DNA of 35,209 nucleotides from Hoylesella enoeca JCM 12259 (GCF_000613405.1 NZ_BAIX01000025.1:1-35209), one strand, 5' to 3'. Positions 1-8,536 are shown, counted from the stretch's first letter. Program-made: numbers and translations. Notes: a model not told the origin generated them from the sequence alone.

Positions 1-19
1 GGCGCTTCCAAGTAGTTGG

Positions 20-183
20 AAAGCCTCAAAATCAGAAAAACAACTCGTCAGCCATGGATGAAAGCCTCAAAATCAGAAAAACAACTCGTCAGCCATGGAT
101 GAAAGCCCAAAAATCAGAAAAATAGCTCGTCAGCCATGGATGAAAGCCAAAAAATCAGAAAAACAACTCGTCAGCCGTGGATG
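20..183. repeat. 41-bp tandem repeat, four copies
   Basis: The word AAAGCC recurs at 20, 61, 102 and 143, a fixed step of 41 bp. Each unit reads AAAGCC, then a short A-rich stretch, AATCAGAAAAA, an ACTCGTCAGCC block and ATGGATG. Copies differ by a few bases, and the last carries GCCGTGG instead of GCCATGG. A 41-base period is not a multiple of three and no frame runs through it, so it is non-coding. From 211 to 392 I see no gene. The array lies about 210 bp upstream of the promoter of the Mrp-family gene. It is probably a VNTR-type minisatellite; function unknown. Confidence 0.9.
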
Positions 184-190
184 ATTAAAG

Positions 191-210
191 GTGAAAAGGC
201 GATTTAAAGG
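191..210 (+). repeat. 20-bp dispersed repeat, copy 1
   Basis: GTGAAAAGGCGATTTAAAGG matches the reverse complement of 17435-17454 at 19 of 20 positions. TAAAGGTGAAA words flank both copies (186-196 and 204-214 here; 17412-17422 in reverse). The same TAAAGGTG word begins the palindromes at 17947-18051. A shared ancestry of these elements is an inference. Confidence 0.6.
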
Positions 211-392
211 TGAAACTGGAGGGAGCAACTTTTCGTCCTTTTACCGTGTTGGGAGAATAGGCTCGTAAAAACGTTTCTGTTTTTTGAGAGAGGGTTATGG
301 CAGGTGGAAATAGGGGACGGCTTGGGCGTTCTTTTTGTATGACTGCTCAATAAAAATGTGGATGACGAACGGTGAATGAGGAATTAATTAGG

Positions 393-400
393 TAACTTTG
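393..400 (+). promoter_or_regulatory. -7 box of the Mrp-family gene
   Basis: TAACTTTG matches the Bacteroidetes -7 consensus TAnnTTTG exactly. I see no clear -33 TTG at the expected 19-21 bp upstream. Transcription would start near 406, downstream of the longest possible start codon at 398, which argues for the ATG pair at 443/446. Confidence 0.55.
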
Positions 401-445
401 CATCCAACAAACGGGCAGAATGGCTCGTTGCAAAGCGATAACATG

Positions 446-1546
446 ATGACATTATATCCTAAGTTGATTATGGATGCACTGCAAACGGTGGTGTATCCCG
501 GCACGAAAAAGAATCTCGTGGAGAGCGAAATGGTGGCTGATGACATACGTATAGACGGTATGTCGGTGTCGTTCACCTTGATTTTTCCGCGTGATACCGA
601 TCCTTTTATGAAGTCGACTATCAAAGCTGCCGAGTCGGCTATTCATTATCACATCAGCGCCGATGTGCAAGTGACGATCTCAACGGAATTTAAATCCAAA
701 CCCAGACCGGCCGTAGAGAAACTCCTTCCACATGTGAAGAACGTCATTGCAGTGAGTTCCGGCAAGGGAGGTGTGGGCAAAAGCACCGTCGCTGCCAATC
801 TATCCATTGCGCTGGCGAGGCTCGGTTACAAGGTAGGACTGCTCGATGCAGACATCTTCGGACCGTCGGTTCCCAAGATGTTTGATGTAGAAGACGCTCG
901 GCCTTACGCAGTGAAGCGAGATGGGCGCGACCTGATCAGCCCCATCGAGAAGTATGGTGTGAAGCTATTGAGCATTGGCTTTTTTGTCAATTCAGATACA
1001 GCAACACTCTGGCGAGGTGGAATGGCGTCGAATGCATTGAAACAACTCATTGCGGATGCAGATTGGGGCGACCTCGATTACTTTATTCTTGATACGCCTC
1101 CGGGTACAAGCGACATTCATCTCACGCTTTTGCAAACGCTCGCCATCACCGGAACAGTCATTGTCAGCACGCCGCAGAGTGTGGCATTGGCCGATGCGCG
1201 CAAAGGCATTGATATGTATCGTAATGATAAGGTGAATGTTCCTATCTTGGGATTGGTAGAGAATATGGCGTGGTTTACACCTGCCGAACTTCCTGAAAAT
1301 AAGTATTACATCTTCGGAAAAGATGGGTGCAAGAACCTGGCTAAGGAAATGAACTGTCCGCTTTTGGCACAAATTCCCCTTGTTCAGAGCATCTGTGAGA
1401 GCGGCGATGCGGGCAAACCGGCTGCGCTGAATGCCGATTCCATCACGGGACAAGCTTTCATCAATCTGGCACAAGCCGTCATAACGGTAACCAATCGGCG
1501 CAATCGAGAACAGCGTCCGACGAAGATTGTACAAGTGAAAGAATAA
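446..1546 (+). CDS. Mrp/NBP35 (ApbC) family Fe-S cluster carrier ATPase
   Basis: This is a P-loop ATPase of the Mrp/ApbC family, which binds and transfers iron-sulfur clusters in the cytosol. The N-terminal ~90 residues are a MIP18 (DUF59) domain (MTLYPKLIMDAL, RIDG). The deviant Walker A GKGGVGKS is at about residues 106-113, followed by LLDADIFGPSVPKMF, LWRGGMASNALKQL and DTPPGTSD. About 366 residues is usual for the DUF59-fused form. The start was placed at 446 (443 is also an ATG) because the frame upstream to 398 overlaps the promoter box. Oddity: the C-terminal CxxC that ligates the bridging cluster in many Mrp/Nbp35 proteins is absent; the matching place reads MAWFTPAELPENKYYIFG. From memory, other Bacteroidetes homologues share this. 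Confidence 0.93.
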   Translation: MTLYPKLIMDALQTVVYPGTKKNLVESEMVADDIRIDGMSVSFTLIFPRDTDPFMKSTIKAAESAIHYHISADVQVTISTEFKSKPRPAVEKLLPHVKNVIAVSSGKGGVGKSTVAANLSIALARLGYKVGLLDADIFGPSVPKMFDVEDARPYAVKRDGRDLISPIEKYGVKLLSIGFFVNSDTATLWRGGMASNALKQLIADADWGDLDYFILDTPPGTSDIHLTLLQTLAITGTVIVSTPQSVALADARKGIDMYRNDKVNVPILGLVENMAWFTPAELPENKYYIFGKDGCKNLAKEMNCPLLAQIPLVQSICESGDAGKPAALNADSITGQAFINLAQAVITVTNRRNREQRPTKIVQVKE

Positions 1547-1596
1547 GACAGGAATCTTTCTTTATTCCTTGCTGCTTATCAACAGCATAGAAAAAG

Positions 1597-1645
1597 CATG
1601 GCAACTAACAGTTAAACGACGTGCGTTTAACCGTTAGTTGCCATG
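1597..1645. terminator. Long hairpin between convergent genes; palindrome family copy 1
   Basis: A 22-nt arm at 1597-1618 (CATGGCAACTAACAGTTAAACG) is matched by 1624-1645 with one mismatch around a 5-nt loop. Read on the minus strand, the stem is followed at once by CTTTTTC, so it should terminate the TonB-dependent receptor gene. On the plus strand the T-rich stretch is weaker. The inner 38 nt (1603-1640) belong to the repeat family also found at 8499-8536 and 28954-28991. Confidence 0.8.
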
Positions 1646-1669
1646 TCATTTGATGTCTTTTGGCATGCA

Positions 1670-1685
1670 ATTAACCGTCAGTTAT
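1670..1685. repeat. Degenerate half-site of the 38-nt palindrome family
   Basis: AATTAACCGTCAGTTA resembles the right half of the 38-nt palindrome (TTTAACCGTTAGTTG) and sits 25 bp beyond copy 1 in the same convergent gap. Confidence 0.4.
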
Positions 1686-1727
1686 AGACATAACCAATCG
1701 TCATTGTCACGCTTCGATTGGCAGATG

Positions 1728-4088
1728 TCACAGCGAAATCTTAGCACCGATGAACCAACTGCGGGGCATCGACGGACCGTAAATATAGTTGGCGTCACGG
1801 TTCCAACCTTTGTCTAAATCGCGTTGGAATGCATCGGTAAGATTCTGAATACCGCAATTGACTTGCAATTTGATTTGATTGTAGAGTTTGAAATCATAAG
1901 CCAGTTTGGCATTCAACGTGAAAAAGGCGGGCGTATTGACGGCAACGGGAGCTGAAACACCTGATCCCTTGGCGTGACCGACCAGCATCGAGCCGGTATA
2001 ATTGCCCGAAAGAGAGGCTGAGAAACCGCGAACGGGAGTGAAATGGGCCGTGAAATATCCGTAGGTATTTGGCGTTCGCATCATCCGTTGTTCCTTGGGT
2101 GCCTCTTCATCCCATTCTATCGCGTTGCGATAACGGCTCTTTTGTAGCGTGACACTGGCCTGCAACTGAAACCAAGAGGTGAAAGCGGCCTTGCCCTCGA
2201 TATTGAATCCGAAGACGTTGGCGGCGTTGGCATTGTATCGTTCGAGGATTCCGTTACCGTGTTCGTCCTTATCCGACAGTTTACGCAGCGCAAAAACATC
2301 AGACAAATGGGTATAAAACGCTTCTACCAAAAGATTGGTTTGTACGCTGCCGAACGTGTGATACAGATCGGCTGAGAGGCTGATGCTGTTCGATTTCTCT
2401 TCTTTCAGTCCTTTTGCCAACCGTGTTTTGATGCGCTCTCCGCCTGCCAATGTAGTGTGAAGATCTTCATCGAATGCCTGCGGAGCACGAAAACCGCCGG
2501 CATAAGTGAGGCGGATGTTGACGTCTTTTGCGGGATTATATCGGAAATTTATACGCGGACTGAATATTAAATGATGGATAAGATTGTGTTTATCGAGCCT
2601 TCCGCCGAGGAGGATTCCCCACTGATCGTTCTTCCATTCGTTTTGAAAGAAGAAGCTGCCGATGCGTACACGCTGGTCGAGCAGTGTGTGATAACCCAGC
2701 GACTTATCTTTCAGTCCATCGTAATTGAATTCTGCTCCGGCAGTGAAATCAGCCGGAAGAAAGAGCAGTCGGTCGAAAGTATGAACGTATTGTGCGCCTC
2801 CTACTAAGTTCAGATCGCGCGTAATACTGTACGCTTTGAGTGCATCGGCCACAGATTCTGCCGATCCGTCGCCCGTACCTCCGTAATAACTCTTGCGTGA
2901 GACAGTCTGGAACGAAACATAAGACGTGAAATGATTGTGTTCATCAGGCGTGAAGGCATCGTACGTCAGGCCGCCTCCGTTAATGTGATGATCAAGTTGT
3001 TCGGCGATGTTTGCTTCGTGTGCAGGAATGTCTAAATGGTTTCCGCCGCGGCGAAATTCATTCAGTCCGTGATATTGCAACGTGAATTTGGAGTAGTCGG
3101 TGAGGCGAATGAACGAGCTGAAACCGACTGTCCGATTGATGAGTTTAGGCAATTCTGTGTATCCGTCGCCGTCGCGGTCGTAACCGTTTCGTTGTCTGCT
3201 TTGTCCGTAAACATAGAATCCGGCTTTATTGTTATCGGTAATGACAGATCCGTTCATCGTCGTATTGTTTTCAAATGCTCCTTTCCCGCCGATCGACATC
3301 AGTGTATGTGCAAGCTCGGCAAAGTTTACTGTGGGTTCCTTTGTAATGATATTGATGGTTCCGCCAATAGCCGATGAGCCGAAAAGAGCCGATCCTCCAC
3401 CCCTGACTATCTCCACTCGGTCGATCATATTAGCCGGAATCTGTTCGAGACCGTACACACCTTGCAGAGCCGAGAATACCGGTCGGGAATCTATTAAGAT
3501 TTGAGAGTAATGCCCGTCGAGGCCGTTTATGCGCACCTGTGAGAATCCGCAGTTCTGGCAATTGTCCTCAGTTCGTACGCCGGGTTGAAAGTTCAGTCCT
3601 TGCGCTAAGCACATCGAGTGTGTTCGGTCGAATGTTTTCGTGTCGAGTACGTTGACTAATGTCGGGGCATTTCGACGTAAAGCGAGATTTCTGTTGGCCG
3701 AAACCACCACTTCGTCGAGTGCAATTTCGTCTTGGGTTATCTCGAAGTTGAGTTCTTCCGTCTTGTTTTCCACGGCCGTTATCGTCTTTCTCTCCGTGCG
3801 ATAACCTGTAATGCGCACTTCAACCGTATGTTTTCCCAGTGGTAAGTCTTTGATCATATAATGTCCGGTAGCATCGGTCGAGGTTCGGATCATTGTGCCG
3901 AGGATGCTCACCGAGACGTGAGACAGATGTTCGCCCGTACGCTTATTGAGCACGTGTCCGAATAGATTGGCATCCGTTCCGTGCCGATCGGACTCCTCGG
4001 CCACGACCGACAATGAAAATAATGCCATGAAAACGAGTGCCAAGAGTTTGCATGGCACACTGCTGTTACGTGTAGATGGTTGTTTCAT
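1728..4088 (-). CDS. TonB-dependent outer membrane receptor with carboxypeptidase-like N-terminal domain
   Basis: A 786-residue outer membrane transporter. A signal peptide (residues ~1-30, hydrophobic LLALVFMALFSLSVVA) is followed by a carboxypeptidase-D regulatory-like beta domain (~40-125; GHVLNKRTGEHLSHVSVSI), then a plug (~130-260) with IDRVEIVRGGGSALFGSSAIGG and GTINIITKEP, and a beta-barrel to the end. The plug contains CQNCGF just before VRINGLDG, a Cys pair I know from a Bacteroidetes subgroup of receptors. The ligand cannot be read from sequence; iron, haem or another metal chelate is plausible. No SusD partner is adjacent, arguing against a SusC glycan importer. It is monocistronic, convergent with the Mrp-family gene. 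Confidence 0.92.
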   Translation of the reverse strand: MKQPSTRNSSVPCKLLALVFMALFSLSVVAEESDRHGTDANLFGHVLNKRTGEHLSHVSVSILGTMIRTSTDATGHYMIKDLPLGKHTVEVRITGYRTERKTITAVENKTEELNFEITQDEIALDEVVVSANRNLALRRNAPTLVNVLDTKTFDRTHSMCLAQGLNFQPGVRTEDNCQNCGFSQVRINGLDGHYSQILIDSRPVFSALQGVYGLEQIPANMIDRVEIVRGGGSALFGSSAIGGTINIITKEPTVNFAELAHTLMSIGGKGAFENNTTMNGSVITDNNKAGFYVYGQSRQRNGYDRDGDGYTELPKLINRTVGFSSFIRLTDYSKFTLQYHGLNEFRRGGNHLDIPAHEANIAEQLDHHINGGGLTYDAFTPDEHNHFTSYVSFQTVSRKSYYGGTGDGSAESVADALKAYSITRDLNLVGGAQYVHTFDRLLFLPADFTAGAEFNYDGLKDKSLGYHTLLDQRVRIGSFFFQNEWKNDQWGILLGGRLDKHNLIHHLIFSPRINFRYNPAKDVNIRLTYAGGFRAPQAFDEDLHTTLAGGERIKTRLAKGLKEEKSNSISLSADLYHTFGSVQTNLLVEAFYTHLSDVFALRKLSDKDEHGNGILERYNANAANVFGFNIEGKAAFTSWFQLQASVTLQKSRYRNAIEWDEEAPKEQRMMRTPNTYGYFTAHFTPVRGFSASLSGNYTGSMLVGHAKGSGVSAPVAVNTPAFFTLNAKLAYDFKLYNQIKLQVNCGIQNLTDAFQRDLDKGWNRDANYIYGPSMPRSWFIGAKISL

Positions 4089-4240
4089 ACCTGTTTTACC
4101 TTTCTTTGATTAATAATTAATGACTAATTCTTTATTGGTATCTACTGATGTCCGAACACCTCGTTTGATTCCTATTCAATTCCGAATCTCCTTTTCTTTC
4201 AGTGCATTCCGTTGCCTTTCGGTCATCATTTTTCATAGTT

Positions 4241-4271
4241 TAAAGATATCAAAAGCACTTCATCCACACAA
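4241..4271 (-). promoter_or_regulatory. Candidate promoter of the TonB-dependent receptor
   Basis: On the minus strand, TTG (4271-4269) and TATCTTTA (4248-4241, one mismatch to TAnnTTTG) are separated by exactly 20 bp, the spacing seen at other promoters here. It predicts a ~147-nt leader. The rest of 4089-4409 is AT-rich and shows no gene. Confidence 0.5.
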
Positions 4272-4409
4272 TACTCAAAATGCGTGATTTTCTAAACAGT
4301 CATCTAATAAAGAGGCAAAGAAATTAATAAACTCAACAATCCAAGAGCCATATACATGATTATAGAAGGAAAGAAAAAACTGTGGCGGTAAAGAAAAAAC
4401 AATGAAATG

Positions 4410-4441
4410 TTTGGCTATTTGTCGAGAAACGATTATCTTTG
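4410..4441 (+). promoter_or_regulatory. Promoter of the tRNA-Lys pair
   Basis: TTTG (4410-4413), a 20-bp spacer and TATCTTTG (4434-4441) match the Bacteroidetes -33/-7 consensus fully. It lies 43 bp upstream of the first tRNA. Confidence 0.75.
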
Positions 4442-4484
4442 CATCCGCAAATGAAGGAGTGATCCATACTTTGTGATAAATTGA

Positions 4485-4560
4485 GCGCCCTTAGCTCAGC
4501 TGGTAGAGCAACTGACTCTTAATCAGTGGGTCTAGGGTTCGAGTCCCTAAGGGCGCACCA
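4485..4560 (+). tRNA. tRNA-Lys(CTT), CCA encoded
   Basis: A complete cloverleaf: acceptor GCGCCCT (4485-4491) pairs with AGGGCGC (4550-4556), the D arm contains AGCTCAGCTGGTAGAGC, anticodon stem ACTGA/TCAGT encloses loop CTCTTAA with anticodon CTT at 4518-4520, and the T arm contains GGTTCGAGTCC. Discriminator A4557 is followed by an encoded CCA. It decodes AAG lysine codons. Confidence 0.97.
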
Positions 4561-4574
4561 ATTTATTTTCAAGG

Positions 4575-4647
4575 GCACCCTTAGCTCAGTTGGTAGAGCA
4601 ACTGACTCTTAATCAGTGGGTCTAGGGTTCGAATCCCTAAGGGTGTA
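4575..4647 (+). tRNA. tRNA-Lys(CTT), second copy, CCA not encoded
   Basis: This is a near-identical tandem copy 14 bp after the first, with the same anticodon (CTT, 4608-4610). The acceptor is GCACCCT (4575-4581) pairing with AGGGTGT (4640-4646), leaving a G-U first pair. After discriminator A4647 the DNA reads CAA, so CCA must be added enzymatically. It is likely co-transcribed with the first copy and ends at the terminator immediately downstream. Confidence 0.95.
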
Positions 4648-4648
4648 C

Positions 4649-4681
4649 AAAAAGGCTAATCGAATGGCGGTTAGCCTTTTT
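4649..4681 (+). terminator. Terminator of the tRNA pair
   Basis: AAAAAGGCTAA (4649-4659) and TTAGCCTTTTT (4671-4681) form an 11-bp stem with an 11-nt loop, ending in a T-run. This is a classic intrinsic terminator 1 bp after the second tRNA. Confidence 0.9.
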
Positions 4682-4780
4682 CTTTCATTTAGATTTTGGC
4701 ATAATGTTTGCTTTTCACATGGGAAAGAGTGACATAACAGATCATTAGGAACAATTAAAGAAAGGTAAGAGGATACATAT

Positions 4781-7315
4781 ATGACGAGTCAATTTTCACC
4801 TAAGGTATCGGAGATACTTGCTTTCAGCAGGGAAGAAGCTGCGCGGTTAGCCAGCCGTTCAGTAGGTCCGGAGCATCTGTTGCTCGGTATCATCCGTGAG
4901 AAGAACAATCCGCTCACCGAACTTTTTCTTCGGATGGATGTTAATCTAAAATCCATCAAGACCGAACTTGAAAATAAAGTGCGGGAAGATGAAGTCAATG
5001 AATCTGTCAATACAGCAGAACTCGTATTGAACGAAAAGGCAAGCAACATTCTGAAACTTGCTGTTTTGGAGGCTCGGATACAGCATACTCAATTGGTGGA
5101 TGTGCAGCATCTGCTGCTCGCAATCCTTCATGACCAAGTTAATAACGGCGCAAAAGAAGTTTTGGAATTTAACAATATGAATTACGAAAACACGCTGGCA
5201 GCTCTTCAAAAAGAAGTAAGTCCGACTCAAGACGGTATCGGTCTGCCGGATGAAGACGAGGAAGAGTTTGATGAAGAACATGCAGCAGGGAATGGGAATC
5301 AGTCAACCGGAAGTTATTCCACGACTCAAACCCGTAAGCCTCATGCTAAGACACCGGTGCTTGACAGTTTCTCGACAGACTTGACACAAGCTGCCGTAGA
5401 GGGAAAACTCGATCCCGTGGTAGGTAGAGAGAAAGAAATTCAGCGTGTAACGGAAATTCTCTGCCGTCGAAAGAAAAATAATCCGATCCTGATCGGTGAA
5501 CCCGGGGTGGGAAAAAGTGCAATTGTTGAAGGCTTAGCACAGCTGATTGCTAAGCATCAAACATCCCCTGTTCTATACAATAAACGGTTGGTAAACCTCG
5601 ATATGACAGGAATTGTGGCTGGAACGAAATACCGCGGTCAATTCGAGGAACGTATTCGTGCCCTGATCAAAGAAATAGAACAGAATCCGGATATCATTGT
5701 CTTCATTGACGAAATTCATACACTGATCGGTGCGGGAAGTACGCCCGGCAGTATGGATGCAGCCAATATCATGAAGCCAGCATTGGCACGTGGCACGATT
5801 CAATGTATCGGTGCCACTACGCTTGATGAATATCGCAACAGCATTGAGAAAGATGGCGCTTTGGAACGGCGCTTCCAAAAGGTGCTTGTTGAGCCGACAA
5901 CGGCAGACGAAACGATGCAAATACTCACGAATATTAAGGAGAGATATGAGCATCATCACCATGTAAGATATACCGAGGAGGCACTGAAAGCATGCGTCAA
6001 GTTGACAGAACGATATGTCACCGATCATGCTTTCCCGGATAAAGCAATCGATGCTATGGACGAAGTGGGTGCACGCATCCACCTGCAACATGCAGAAATT
6101 CCACAGAACATCGTCGATAAAGAGAAAGAGATAGCAGATATCAAACAAAAAAAGCAGTCTGCTGTCAAGAATCAGAACTTCGAGTTAGCTGCTGGTTACA
6201 GAGATACGCAAACACAATTGGAGAAAGAAATGGAAGAGTTGAACCGTCAATGGACCAACGATGAAAGTGTATCTCAAGAGACCGTGACGGATAAAGACGT
6301 TGCCGATGTTGTTTCCATGATGACCGGTGTACCTGTCCAGCGGATGGCAGAGGCCGAAGGCGTGCGTCTGAAAGGAATGGCAACGGAACTCAAGCAGTCT
6401 GTAATCGCACAAGATGCAGCCATTGATAAGATGGTCAAAGCAATTCAACGCAACCGTGTCGGACTCAAAGACCCCAACCATCCGATAGGTGTCTTTATGT
6501 TCTTAGGTCCCACCGGAGTAGGCAAGACATATTTAGCCAAAAAGTTAGCAGAGTTTATGTTCGGTAGTACCGATGCTTTGATTCGGATCGATATGAGCGA
6601 ATACACTGAGAGCTTCAATGTCTCTCGCCTTGTGGGAGCACCTCCGGGATACGTCGGATATGAAGAAGGTGGACAACTAACAGAGAAAGTGCGCCGCCAC
6701 CCCTACTCTATCGTGCTGCTTGACGAAATCGAAAAAGCACACGGAAACGTGTTCAATCTCTTGTTACAAGTATTGGATGAAGGTCGTTTGACAGACGGAA
6801 ATGGTCGCTTTGTAGACTTCCGTAACACCGTGATTATCATGACTTCCAACGCAGGAACACGCCAGTTGAAAGAGTTTGGACGTGGAGTCGGCTTCAATGC
6901 GGGCAATCAAATGGGACTGATTATGAATGAAAAGGACAAGGAATATGCTCGTTCCATCATTCAAAAGAGCTTGAGCAAGCAATTTGCACCCGAATTTTTG
7001 AATCGTCTTGATGAAATAATCACATTCGATCAACTGGATCTCAATGCGATCAAACAAATTATCAACATCGAACTGAAAGGTTTGTTCAAGCGCGTCGGAG
7101 ATATGGGTTACAACTTGAAAATCACCGATGAGGCCAAGGAATTTGTCGCAACGAAAGGCTACGATGTTCAATTCGGAGCGCGTCCGTTGAAGAGAGCCAT
7201 TCAGAATTACATCGAGGACGGACTCTGTGAGATCATTTTGTCGGGCAAAGAAAGATCTGATAAAACTATCACGATCAGTAAAAAGAGAGGAAAAGAGGAA
7301 TTGGTTTTCAAATAA
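4781..7315 (+). CDS. clpC: ATP-dependent Clp protease ATP-binding subunit ClpC
   Basis: An 844-residue Hsp100 unfoldase that forms hexamers and feeds substrates to ClpP in cytosolic protein quality control. Order of parts: two Clp-N repeats (~1-145), an acidic linker (~155-175), AAA+ domain 1 with Walker A GEPGVGKS (239-246) and Walker B VFIDEIH, a middle UVR-type coiled coil (~453-488), AAA+ domain 2 with Walker A GPTGVGKT (576-583) and [10 protein letters not shown], then the D2-small domain with [10 protein letters not shown]. The UVR segment and short middle domain mark ClpC rather than ClpB. A GVGF motif in the second AAA+ domain fits the hydrophobic ClpP-docking loop. It is monocistronic with its own terminator. 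The start ATG at 4781 opens directly on the Clp-N domain. Confidence 0.96.
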   Translation: MTSQFSPKVSEILAFSREEAARLASRSVGPEHLLLGIIREKNNPLTELFLRMDVNLKSIKTELENKVREDEVNESVNTAELVLNEKASNILKLAVLEARIQHTQLVDVQHLLLAILHDQVNNGAKEVLEFNNMNYENTLAALQKEVSPTQDGIGLPDEDEEEFDEEHAAGNGNQSTGSYSTTQTRKPHAKTPVLDSFSTDLTQAAVEGKLDPVVGREKEIQRVTEILCRRKKNNPILIGEPGVGKSAIVEGLAQLIAKHQTSPVLYNKRLVNLDMTGIVAGTKYRGQFEERIRALIKEIEQNPDIIVFIDEIHTLIGAGSTPGSMDAANIMKPALARGTIQCIGATTLDEYRNSIEKDGALERRFQKVLVEPTTADETMQILTNIKERYEHHHHVRYTEEALKACVKLTERYVTDHAFPDKAIDAMDEVGARIHLQHAEIPQNIVDKEKEIADIKQKKQSAVKNQNFELAAGYRDTQTQLEKEMEELNRQWTNDESVSQETVTDKDVADVVSMMTGVPVQRMAEAEGVRLKGMATELKQSVIAQDAAIDKMVKAIQRNRVGLKDPNHPIGVFMFLGPTGVGKTYLAKKLAEFMFGSTDALIRIDMSEYTESFNVSRLVGAPPGYVGYEEGGQLTEKVRRHPYSIVLLDEIEKAHGNVFNLLLQVLDEGRLTDGNGRFVDFRNTVIIMTSNAGTRQLKEFGRGVGFNAGNQMGLIMNEKDKEYARSIIQKSLSKQFAPEFLNRLDEIITFDQLDLNAIKQIINIELKGLFKRVGDMGYNLKITDEAKEFVATKGYDVQFGARPLKRAIQNYIEDGLCEIILSGKERSDKTITISKKRGKEELVFK

Positions 7316-7343
7316 AGCACACTCATTTATAAGAAGAAAAATG

Positions 7344-7382
7344 CCGGATGGTTCATCGAAAGATGGAGTCATCCGGTTTTTT
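7344..7382 (+). terminator. Intrinsic terminator of clpC
   Basis: CCGGATG (7344-7350) pairs with CATCCGG (7370-7376), with a nested CATC-GAAA-GATG hairpin inside, followed by six T residues (7377-7382). It starts 28 bp after the clpC stop. Confidence 0.88.
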
Positions 7383-7458
7383 ATACCTTCAAGATCAGAT
7401 CGAACAGGCTTTAAATAGGGTAAAAATAGGTAGTTTAGACATTTTTATTATTGAATAA

Positions 7459-7489
7459 TTGCATTGTCGGGAAAAATCTTTTAATATTG
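7459..7489 (+). promoter_or_regulatory. Candidate promoter of the DUF3256 gene
   Basis: TTG (7459-7461), a 20-bp spacer and TAATATTG (7482-7489, one mismatch to TAnnTTTG). Transcription would begin near 7495, so an upstream ATG at 7459 cannot be the start; this supports the ATG at 7549. Confidence 0.5.
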
Positions 7490-7548
7490 CAAACTCATAT
7501 AGAATACAGACAATAAAAGATAATTTTCCTGCCAATACACATCAAGAG

Positions 7549-8172
7549 ATGAGACGATTTTATGTAATTTTGCTGATAGCCATGGCGTGTTTACAAGTGC
7601 AAGCACAGTCGATGAGAAAAATATGGCTGTCAATGCCCGACTCTATCATACCCTATTTAAATAAAAATCAACGTCTCGAACTCGTAGATTACGTAGATTT
7701 AAAAGTTAAGCCAGAGGTGAAAAATCAATTGAGAGAAACTTCTGTTATAGATACATTGACAACCAATTATGTGTCAATCACGCTGAACAAAGCCTCGAAA
7801 ATGCAGCTCCGCTTATTACCCACAACAAACGAAGACTCAATTCTCTGCATGGTCCGGACATTCAACGGACCGTTACCAGAGAGCAGTATAACATTCTATA
7901 CACCGCATTGGCAGCGATTGGAAAGTCCCTCTATCGATTTGCAACAATTTGCTCCATCGTTAATTGTCAGACCAGACACGATGTCTCAGGCTCGATTCGA
8001 TGAACTCAAAGGCAAGATAGAAGTCATAACCGTAGAAGCATCGCTCACTGCCGAAAACGACAATCTGATGCTTCGGACCGCCGTTCCGTTATTATCTCAT
8101 CAGGAAAAAGAGTCTATTCGTTTGATTTTCTTGCAAAGAAAACTTAATTGGAATGGAATAACTTATAACTAA
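7549..8172 (+). CDS. DUF3256 family secreted protein
   Basis: A 207-residue exported protein of unknown function, recognised as the Bacteroidetes DUF3256 family by its conserved opening after the signal peptide: MRKIWLSMPDSIIPYLNKNQ, then RLELVDYVDLKV and a TLTTNYVSITLN block. The signal peptide is MRRFYVILLIAMACLQVQAQ (residues 1-20). The longer frame from 7459 adds 30 polar residues before the signal peptide and overlaps the promoter, so it is rejected as start. The product is probably periplasmic or outer-membrane associated. It stands alone, convergent with carB. Confidence 0.85.
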   Translation: MRRFYVILLIAMACLQVQAQSMRKIWLSMPDSIIPYLNKNQRLELVDYVDLKVKPEVKNQLRETSVIDTLTTNYVSITLNKASKMQLRLLPTTNEDSILCMVRTFNGPLPESSITFYTPHWQRLESPSIDLQQFAPSLIVRPDTMSQARFDELKGKIEVITVEASLTAENDNLMLRTAVPLLSHQEKESIRLIFLQRKLNWNGITYN

Positions 8173-8204
8173 TGTTATATATTTACACCATATTTATATA
8201 ACAC

Positions 8205-8235
8205 TTGCAAGTCTATATATGAATAAGTAACTTTG
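8205..8235 (+). promoter_or_regulatory. Orphan promoter in the DUF3256-carB gap
   Basis: TTG (8205-8207), exactly 20 bp, then TAACTTTG (8228-8235): a full match to the Bacteroidetes vegetative consensus. No annotated-size gene follows on this strand before the convergent end of carB at 8615. Confidence 0.65.
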
Positions 8236-8240
8236 CGACG

Positions 8241-8306
8241 TGTTTTTCATGGTATTAGATTATTAAGGTTAAGAAAGATTGGTTGTCGTGAGACAATCAA
8301 TTTTTT
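8241..8306 (+). ncRNA. Candidate small RNA or attenuated leader (~65 nt)
   Basis: From a predicted start near 8241, the transcript would reach a strong intrinsic terminator: ATTGGTTGTC (8278-8287) pairs with GACAATCAAT (8292-8301) around a GTGA tetraloop, with one G-U pair, followed by T residues to 8306. The transcript contains only a five-codon ORF (8249, MVLDY). Promoter, short body and terminator together suggest a small regulatory RNA. Alternatively the hairpin attenuates the 35-codon ORF at 8397. The family is not one I recognise; both edges are predicted. Confidence 0.45.
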
Positions 8307-8396
8307 ATGCTCGACTCGAAATACTCAAATCGTTTATCTATCGTGCCATGCACTTTACCCATATCTCAAATTTGATAAACAGAGATTTAATTACAA

Positions 8397-8504
8397 ATGA
8401 ATTCTGATCCTTACCAGGGTAAATCTTATAACAATAAATGGACTAAGCCCGTCTATAAAAGGGTTAGTTGGCTTATAACTAATGGTCAATTACAAAATAA
8501 CTAA
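8397..8504 (+). CDS. Possible 35-residue small protein
   Basis: ATG at 8397 opens MNSDPYQGKSYNNKWTKPVY and ends with ITNGQLQNN and TAA at 8502-8504. It is basic and polar in its first two thirds, with no signal peptide or membrane helix. The stop codon lies inside the left arm of the palindrome at 8499-8536, which would then act as its terminator. No good promoter lies directly before it; the nearest is at 8205, with a terminator in between. It may be chance or the remains of a gene; I do not recognise it. Confidence 0.25.
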   Translation: MNSDPYQGKSYNNKWTKPVYKRVSWLITNGQLQNN

Positions 8505-8536
8505 CGGTTAAATGCAGAGCAAATAACCGTTAGTTG
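8499..8536. terminator. 38-nt palindrome family copy 2; likely bidirectional terminator
   Basis: AACTAACGGTTA (8499-8510) pairs perfectly with TAACCGTTAGTT (8524-8535) around a 13-nt loop. On the plus strand it is followed by GTTCTTTTT; on the minus strand by ATTTTG. It lies 79 bp past the end of carB and aligns without gaps to 1603-1640 and 28954-28991. A related smaller pair, TTAGTT/AACTAA, is at 8464-8482. The remainder of 8310-8396 shows nothing definite. Confidence 0.7.

Noticed and set aside
20..183. CRISPR array
   Set aside because: The units repeat over their full length, so there are no unique spacers, and no cas genes are present.
4485..4647. tRNA pair as a phage or ICE attachment-site duplication
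   Set aside because: Both copies are complete and 14 bp apart, with no integrase or cargo between or beside them.
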